From NCBI RefSeq assembly GCF_016801865.2, contig NC_068938.1, positions 213,835,611-213,899,610 on the forward strand: a DNA stretch of 64,000 nucleotides, in the 5' to 3' direction. A program made the position numbers and the translations under genes. Source of the DNA: Culex pipiens pallens. Lineage: Eukaryota > Arthropoda > Insecta > Diptera > Culicidae. The notes under the pieces are model-generated. The model saw nothing but the letters and a program-made list of their open reading frames with translations, searched no databases and was not told the origin of the DNA. This document shows, in pieces, positions 56,746-64,000 of the stretch (positions within the stretch are counted from its first letter, which is position 1; every line of letters begins with the position of its first letter).

Positions 56746-57860
56746 TGAGTCATTCTTCGCCAACTCACACAGCAGTTGCCCCGACCCCTCTATGATTTGC
56801 GTGAAACTTTGTTCTGAGGGGTAACTTTTGTCCCTGATCACGAATCCGAGGTCCGTTTTAGAGATCTCGTGATGGTGAGGGGGTTCGACCCCTTTTATTT
56901 ATTCTGGATTTTTACAAAGATACTTTTTCCAGCGATATGTAGCTTGGAACGGTAAGAGAAAGAAATTTGGAGTCTGAGGGAATTTTTATCTAAAAATTAG
57001 GTACCCAATTTGATGCCGTTCACAAAATTTCAAAAACCGTATTCTTCATCGAAAAACGTTAAAAATTGTTTTTTAATCCCTGCCATTTCCCGTTACTCAA
57101 CTGTCAACGGTCGAGAGATACACACTTAGATTTTCCTACCGAATTCGGTAAAGTTTACCGAATTTTCAACTGCTGTACTGCCGTGCTACGCATAATTGTC
57201 CCATGTTCAAAAAAGTGCAACTGAGAAAAACGCGATTGATATTTTTCGACCGATTTCTGTGTTTCTACGCATAATTGTCCCGTGGGTTCCTATTCGCCCT
57301 ATGTGTCCCTAATCGCCCCAGTTAGCAGGTTATCATCCTTATTTGTGATTCTCTTGCTAGGTAAACAAGACATAATGCTTCGTAAAACTAATGATTCCGT
57401 GTATTAAAATACTTGGTGGGACAATTATGCGTAGAAGTTTAACGATGAGACAAACAGACTGGGTGTTGTTTTTAATGAGTTTCCGAACAAAGTACCAGAT
57501 TTTATGTGTTTTTCTTAAACTACACATCAAACTAAACTTAAAAATGTCATAAAGTCAAAATCGTCCAAAACTGACATGGGACAATTATGCGTAGAACGAC
57601 AGTGTACTGTACAACAGTGCGGTAAACTGAAAATAACCGAATTCGGTAAAAACATACCAAAATTCGGTAATTAAGTTCATCATTGTTCATCGTACAACCG
57701 AAAATCGGTAAAATTTTGTTCTTTTTGACAGATGGTTTACCGATCGATAATTTACCGATTTTTCAACCAACGAATTCGGTTTAATAATCTAATTGTGTTT
57801 GTTGTTTTATGGGAACTTTAATGTACATTTCGTATCTGCAATAACCCAGGGCTTCATCCA
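56746..57860. mobile_element. Second copy of the ACCAACTCACAC-type repeat, with a nested MITE
   Basis: It begins TGAGTCATTCTTCGCCAACT and contains CCTGATCACGAATCCGAGGT as at 54803-55547. The far part (TTAATGTACATTTCGTATCT near 57828) corresponds to the shared internal block, so the copy is truncated near 57860. The middle is expanded by AATTCGGTA-rich sequence and the MITE at 57168-57608. Confidence 0.6.
57168..57608. mobile_element. 441-bp MITE with TACGCATAATTGTCCCATG ends
   Basis: GCTACGCATAATTGTCCCAT at left and CATGGGACAATTATGCGTAG at right are inverted. Two further copies of the motif (57254 direct, 57419 inverted) lie inside. The outer flanks are palindromic AATTCGGTAAA-type sequence (57141-57167 and 57620-57675), suggesting insertion into another hairpin element. 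Confidence 0.75.
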
Positions 57861-57889
57861 TAAAGTCCGTTACGCTAAAATATACCAAA

Positions 57890-59150
57890 ATTAGTATTAA
57901 TTTTTTGAATCAATTTTTTGTTTTAAATCGAAATATTGGTCGCAAAAAAAATTCAACTTCATTTTTCAATGTAAAATCGAATTTTCAATCAAAAACTACT
58001 TTTGTGAAATTTTGACAAAGTGCACTGTTTTCAAGTTACAGCCATTTTTAGGAAACTTCTTTAAAAATAGTCGCAGTTATTATTATTTTTTTCAAAATTA
58101 GTGCCCATGTTTGCCCACATTCGAAAAAAATATTTATGAAAAGCTGAGAAATTTCTCTATATTTTGCTTTTTTCAACTTTGTTGATACGATAGATGCTGA
58201 GATATTGCCATTCACATTCGTGAAAATTTCTAATCAGAATTCTGAATTTTTAATCAAGACTAACATTTCAAAAGGGCCACACATTCAATATTACGCCCTT
58301 TTAAAATTTTAGTCTTGATTAAAAAAAAAGAAAATATTGTTTTCGATAAGATCGGAAAATTTCATATTTTAACATTGAAAATCGGACCATTAGTTGCTGA
58401 GATATCGACATTAGAAAATGGTTGGTTGTTTGGGTGAGACTTAGAAAACATCAATTTTACTGTTTTTCAAATCTTTGCAGGGCAATATCTCAGCACCTTT
58501 GGGTCGTATCAACAAGGTTTCAAAAAGCAAAATATAGACAAATTTCTCAACTTTTCAAAAATATGTTTTTCAAATGTGGGCAAACATGGGCACCAATTAA
58601 AAATAAAAAAATGAATAACTGTGACTATTTTCAAAAAAGGCTATAACTTGAAATTGACGCACTTTTTCAAAATTTCACTTTAGTACTTTTTGATTGCAAA
58701 TTTGATTTTACATCGAAAAATCAAGTTGAAAAATTTTTGCGACCAAAATCATAACTCGGTCAAAGATTTTTTGCCCATTCTGGAAATTTCTGAAAAGTTG
58801 GCATTTAACGTCCCCTAAAACATATCATATTCATAAAAAATAAAAATAGTGTTTTTTTTTGCAAGTCAAGTTAAAGCGACAAAAAGTGAAATTAAAAATT
58901 TCATACCGTGTATCATTTTTTTCAGTGTAGTCCTTATCCATGCCTACAACTTTGCCGAAGACACAAAATCGATCAAAAAATTCCTTCAAAAGATACAGAT
59001 TTTTGAATTTTCATATATCATTTTTGTATGGACAGCTACCAAATTTGTAAGGAAAATAATATGGACAAACTAATGATGCAAAATGGCTTCTTTGGGCATA
59101 CCGAAGGCACCAAAAAAGTTTCAGCCGGATTAAAAAATACAAAAAAAAAC
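57890..59150. mobile_element. Palindromic foldback element, second copy of the 48-51 kb family
   Basis: It shares order and sequence with 48110-51160 (TTTTCAAGTTA, GCAAACATG, AAATCGGACCATTAGTTGCT, GTCTTGATT turn) but lacks the TA-flanked insertion. The left arm is shorter and starts near 57890. The right edge (GCATACCGAAGGCACCAAAA) is intact and shows what the damaged right end of the first copy should look like. Confidence 0.8.
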
Positions 59151-59880
59151 GAATTATCTTTACGAATTACCAGAATTTTACGAAAAAGTTTTTTGAAGAA
59201 GTGATGATTTTGACCTGTCTGTATTTTTTTAGAACGTTCAGCAATTCGGCATAAAAATGACCCTTTGAAACCTTTGTGGCTCGTGCATTACTAGAATGTG
59301 ACGATTATTTTTTTAATAAAGAAGCAAACCAGAAACTGCCGTACATCACAAAAATTAAAAAAAAAATATATGAAAAATTGTTAATTGAAAAAGATTAGAT
59401 TTAAAAAGACACCAAGTATTGATCAGAAAACCCTGACATTAAAAAAATCAAACTTGCCTGCTTTTGGTAAAAATTGAAACTGAACAATAAATTATAAGCC
59501 CTCACATGTTTGGTTCAGAAAGATAACTTGTAACAATGCAGCCTTGAAAAGTAATGAAAAACTTATAATAAAATATCAAATATCAAAGTTCTTTATAAAA
59601 ATTTCTAAACGTTAAAATAAATATTCTACAGTTTTATTTTTCATTTTATGTTATGTTATATAAAAGGTGAAAAATCATTGTTTAAACATTATTTAATTTA
59701 ATTTGCTGCTAAATATTTCAAAATATCTAAGAAATCATGTTCGATTATTTTTATCTGGTTTGAATTTGTTTTGCGGTTAAAAATCTTAAGAATTTGTAAA
59801 AAAAAAAAACGGTAAAGAATCCAAGTCGTGTAACTATTTTTTTAACATTTTTAAATGTTATTCAAATGTAATTTGAAAAA
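59151..59880. other. AT-rich, no gene recognised
   Basis: Only short random ORFs. Confidence 0.5.
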
Positions 59881-60041
59881 AAATCGATTATTGTTAAAGC
59901 CTTTGTCCTCGAAAAATTCTCGCAAAAAAAGCTAGAAAAAAACATAAACGTTTGCTAAAACTGTTAGCAAACATTTATGTTTTTTTCTAGCTTTTTTGTG
60001 AGAATTTTTCGGGGACAAAGGCTTTAACAATAATCGATTAT
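59881..60041. repeat. Near-perfect 161-bp hairpin
   Basis: Arms of about 75 bases, AATCGATTATTGTTAAAGCC...ACGTTTGCTA and their complement, are separated by a few bases at about 59958-59965. Arm mismatch is very low. It is probably a young MITE or foldback; if transcribed it would form a long double-stranded stem. Confidence 0.85.
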
Positions 60042-61694
60042 TAACGAGTATCTGAAGTTCATTTCTACAATTTTTATTTTCATTTTTGCTTTTTGGGTGT
60101 TTTTGAATACCCCTGGCTCAAGATGGTTTTATAAAAACTTAATAAGCAAAAATTAAAAATTTGGTTTATTGGATCTTTAAAAAAAAAACTCCATATCGGA
60201 TAATCGAAATATTGGACGATCGAAGCTTCGGATAATCAACTCTGCGTTGTATTTACTATAAATATGTTTTAAACAGGTATATTTTGGCTACCTTGCGTTT
60301 TGCTACTTTTATCTAAATTAAAAGTGAATCTTCCGAACTCTCCAAGCCTAACAATAACCAAATTAAAATAGGACCCACTAACAAAAACAACACACACACG
60401 TGAGTGCGTTTAGTGCACACAAAGGGAAAATCCGCTAATTTAATGGTCAGTTGATCAACACCACATTTTCACGGTCGTTACATAACTCGTTTTCGGTGGC
60501 TCTTCTTTGGGCGGCGGCGGTTTAGAGAAGAAAAGGCGCTGACTCTGGAACCGTCCACTCATCACGGGTGGGTGAGAAAAAGAGTGCAAGTGAAACCATT
60601 CCGCGGAGTCGGGCTTAACCTTCAGACCATTACACCCGACGGGCTTGGGCACGGGGCAACAAACCGTGCCCGGTTTGGAGGTCTCCGCGGAATCTCGCGG
60701 ATATCTCTCGCTAGTGTGACGGACCAGCGAGGTTACGCAAGAACAATGTGCAGTGCATCATTGGCCATTTTTCAGCCGGTCAGTGGACCAAAGCAAACAG
60801 AATCCGTTTCAATTGGCGGTGGTGTTGCTTCTTGGGCTGAGAGGAAGAAAAAAGTGAATCAATTGGTGGTAGATTTGAATAGACGATTCCGAAAGAATTT
60901 CGGAGTCACTCAAGCGTAAATCCCGCGCGCGCGCACCTGCTTGGGCTCTCAAAGATTGCGACTTGAGCTCTGGCCAGGTGACTAAGGGTGGCGTTGTTTA
61001 GGGAGCACTACAGTAGCAGATTTTTATGGAAATGCTAAGAAGTGTCTACTTTGTATGCTAAGCAGAGTTAATAGATAAACTTATTTTTATACATTTTTCC
61101 GCTTTTTATATAGTTTATAAGTTAGTTTTAAGGTATCCCTTTTCCCTTTTGTACATGTAGGACCTCCTACATTTGAAATCACTGAATAGCGAAAGCTACA
61201 ATATTTCATGAATAAATGAAAATTGCTAGTATTTAAAATTGAGGTGAAAAGTCATCGATTGTGATTGGACACTCAATAATATTTTAACTGAATGAATGTA
61301 CATGGAAGAGAAAATCTGAATAAACATATTTAAAAAAAAAAAAATTATACATTTTCTATATTCGGCAAAACACAAAAAAAAACTCTTTAGTTTTAAAAAA
61401 TGGAATAGTAAAAAGAGTAATTTCATTTTTTTTAAATCATTGCAAATTCATTATGATCTAAATCATGTTGAAAAAGGAGTAAAAAAGTCAGATTGGATCA
61501 TTAAAAAGCATCCAACTAACCAAACAAAGCTTACATTTGCATACACAATGACATAGAAATCTAATCTTTTAATGAACTACTCGACCCGTGTAGCAACCAC
61601 AAACATCTTCAAAAACCACCAAAAAAATGTTCTCTTTAATGATCATTATAAATCGCGTCCAATTAACGCTTTAGTACCGCTGCATTGTTTCCAG
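60042..61694. other. Upstream/intronic DNA of the LRR gene, with a GC-rich island
   Basis: 60440-60960 is GC-rich, transposon-free and carries CCGCGGA and CGGGCTTGGGCACGGGG-type words plus GCGCGCGCGC at 60925. A 115-codon ORF (60572-60919) lacks a credible start and family signs. It could be an enhancer or alternative leader. 61000-61680 is AT-rich. Confidence 0.4.
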
Positions 61695-64000
61695 CTGCGC
61701 GTGGTGATGCAAAAGATATGAACACTGAACCGAAACCGAACGCGAAGAAAGTGCGGAAAATGAAAAGTGATTCTTCGTTAAACGATAAATTCGGATAGCC
61801 AAACAGTACTAGTAGTGTGTCCGTCAAAAATGGCGGAAATCATCAAGCGACGGCGGCACCACGTGGTGTTGGCCCTTTTCGTACTACTTGCCATCGTGGG
61901 ATCACACCGGGCGTACGGCCAACGGGACACGATCTGTCCACCGCAGGACATCATCCTGCCGTGCCGATGTTCGCAACGGGCCAGCGAGATTCAGATATGG
62001 TGAGGTTTTTCTGTGGGGGGTTTGTGATCTTGGTCTATCGAAAACATTGAATTTCTTTTCAGGTGTTCGCACAGCGATCTCCCGCGAGTTCTGACCGGGC
62101 TGAAAGCGGTCTCCAAGGCCATCAACCGGCCCATTGACGAGCTGATCCTGGAGAACAACTTCCTACCGTCACTGCCGGGAAGGACCTTCGCACCGTTGAA
62201 CATTCTACGGTTGATGCTCCGACACAACGGGCTCGAGCGGGTCTCCAATGGGTGGCTCAACGATCTGGACAAAAGTCTCGTCGAGGTTTTTATCGTGGAA
62301 CGTAATTTACGCAGCCTGCCTGCCGATAGTCTGGTCGGTCTACGGAAGCTGGAAGCCGTAACGATTCAGAGTGACAGCTTGAAGCGTTTGCCGGACTTTT
62401 CCGGCTTACCCAAGTTGAGATACGTCAGTGTTCAGAGTTCCTCGTTGATCGAGGTTTCGCCGCAGAGTTTCCGGGATTTGAAGAACCTGGAGACGGTGAA
62501 CATCGCCGGGAGTCGTACTCTGACTCGACTGGAGGGTGGACTGTTCAACGACCTCCCCAAGTTGAACTTGATCAATCTCGCCGAGAATGGGATCGATTGG
62601 GTCCACTTGAGGGCGTTCGTAGGACTGCCCAACTTGAAGACACTACAGCTTAGTGGTAACAAGATCGCCGACGCCGGAATGATTGGTAGAGCGGTGAAAG
62701 ACATTCCAAACTTGTCAATTTTGAAGATCGATCGTAATGTGATATCCAAACTGAACGAAGCCAGTTTCGTTGATCTTCCTTCGTTGAAGGAACTGTATCT
62801 GAACGATAATACAATCACTGAGATCTACCACGGAGCATTCCACAGGACTCCAAGTCTAAAGCTGGTGCACTTGGAGAACAACTATCTCCGGAGAGTCCAT
62901 CCGGAGTCGTTCCTGCAAGCATCCGGAAGTGGAGTTGAGGTGATTCACCTGCACCAGAATGAAATCGGACGCGTTGAAGAACTTCGATCTCTGCTAGACG
63001 CTTTACCTATGCTACGATTCCTCGATTTAAGCTACAACAAGCTGGAATCCATTCCATTCGGTGCCCTACGAGGTCACGGAACCTTAGAACAACTATACCT
63101 GAACAACAACCGAATCCGTATGATCGAGCGAGACGCCTTCATGGCCATGCCCGGCCTTCGCGAACTCCGCCTAAGCAACAACTCTCTAACCGACCTGCTA
63201 CCGATGCCCTTCTGGAACCTCCCCGGACTAAAGGGAATCGACATCTCGTACAACAACTTCCGCCGAGTGGATCCAACCCTGCTCGTCGGCGTCCCTTCCC
63301 TGCGAAGATTCGACATCAGTGGCAACTCCCTCAGCATCCTCGATCCAGCTGCCTTCACGCACACCCCAATGCTCGAGACCGTCAACATCTCCTTCAACGA
63401 GCTCAGCCTGATCCACCCAGCGACCTTCCGCGACCTGAACCACATGTTCGAGATCGACGCTGGCAACAACAAACTGCAGGAGATCATTCCAGGACTCCCG
63501 ATCGCGATCGAACGGATCAACCTACAACAAAACCAGATCGCCAACTTCCCCCAAAACCCAACCAACTCGCTCGATCTCCCCGCACTCCGCATGCTGGACA
63601 TCAGTGGTAACCTACTGACCCGCGTGGCAAAGGGATCCTTCCAGACGACACCCCAGATGCGCATCCTCAGCATGGCTCGTAACCAACTGCAGAGCATCGA
63701 CGAAGGCAGCCTAACCGGGTTGAACCGACTGGAAGTGCTGAACCTGCAGGATAACCGCCTACTTGCCCTGCACGAACGATCGCTCGCTCCGCTGGAGAAC
63801 CTTCGCGATCTCAACCTGCAGGGAAACCGTATTGAAGTGTTGGTTGACAATCTGCTCGATAGCAACGGGAACCTGGAGCGATTCGATGCTTCGCGGAACA
63901 GTATCGTTGAGATTTCGTCGAAGGCGTTCCGCAACAGTAGATCGCTGCAGGTTCTGGACTTGTCCGGAAATAAGTTGAGGGAGCTACCAGAATCGCTTTC
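61695..64000 (+). CDS. atk: Secreted leucine-rich-repeat protein, probable artichoke homologue (5' part)
   Basis: The translation-start exon begins after TTGTTTCCAG (exon start 61695), with ATG at 61830; an in-frame TAA at 61779 excludes an earlier start. Coding exons are 61830-61999 (ends TG|GTGAGG) and 62063 to beyond 64000; about 702 codons are visible and the frame is open at the edge. Residues 1-30 form a signal peptide (basic start, core VVLALFVLLAIVG). An LRR N-terminal cap follows with C36, C45, C47 and C58. Then come more than 20 leucine-rich repeats of about 24 residues, for example LKTLQLSGNKI, LRFLDLSYNKL and LEQLYLNNNRI. The long repeat array and the PCRCSQ cap resemble Drosophila artichoke, an extracellular-matrix LRR protein needed for sensory cilia and chordotonal organs. 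The LRR class is certain; the atk name is from recall of the family and less sure. Chaoptin was considered, but its N-terminal cap differs. Confidence 0.82.

Noticed and set aside
60572..60919. 115-codon plus ORF upstream of the LRR gene
   Set aside because: No ATG at its start and no motif; probably leader or regulatory DNA.
63074..63934. 286-codon minus-strand ORF
   Set aside because: Shadow of the LRR coding exon on the opposite strand; Arg/Ser-rich composition follows from Leu-rich codons read backwards.
1..64000. CRISPR arrays, bacterial operons or viral integrations
   Set aside because: No regularly spaced direct repeats with unique spacers, no Shine-Dalgarno-led gene runs, and no viral protein motifs seen; the genes are spliced and eukaryotic.

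Overview
The window looks like nuclear DNA from a culicine mosquito, most likely Culex (inference). It is AT-rich with short GT-AG introns and Inr (TCAGT) plus DPE core promoters. It is dense in small inverted-repeat transposons, tRNA-derived SINEs, and an R1-clade-like retrotransposon sitting in a (CA)n tract. The protein genes are of insect type.

Layout. 0-6.9 kb: mobile-element fossils (SINEs, nested MITEs) and a minus-strand Inr/DPE promoter near 4.2 kb whose gene would lie to the left. 6.9-20.4 kb: a cluster of three short-prodomain effector caspase paralogs. The first (minus) and second (plus) are head to head with about 540 bp between start codons; the third lies downstream on plus. 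Genes one and three keep the catalytic residues. Gene two has lost the catalytic His (Tyr instead), has an altered active-site pentapeptide, and is cut in its second exon by a 1.2-kb hAT-type element with a perfect 8-bp target duplication. Its first intron holds an apparently intact 5.3-kb non-LTR retrotransposon, itself inside an older repeat. 23.6-28.9 kb: an unrecognised 255-aa acidic protein gene (plus) convergent with L-threonine 3-dehydrogenase (minus). Their poly(A) signals are placed so that the two transcripts should overlap at their 3' ends.

29-46 kb is mostly intergenic or intronic DNA with foldback elements, including one with CACAGTG ends and 5-bp target duplications (Transib/RSS-like), SINEs and a TTAA-flanked MITE. 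At 46.06-46.61 kb an exact Inr+DPE pair is followed by an apparent 5'UTR exon with a splice donor. I infer that it could be the promoter of the last gene. 48.1-51.2 kb is a very large palindrome interrupted by a TA-flanked element, and it runs into about 0.8 kb of C/A-rich, almost G-free sequence that looks like low-quality base calls rather than biology. 53-60 kb holds more foldback repeats. 61.7 kb to the end carries the 5' part of a large secreted leucine-rich-repeat protein, probably the artichoke (atk) homologue, running off the window.

Three themes stand out: an evolving caspase cluster with a decayed, transposon-broken, catalytically dead member; a shared core-promoter architecture (Inr with DPE at +28) seen at several transcription starts; and layered transposon insertions that can be ordered in time.
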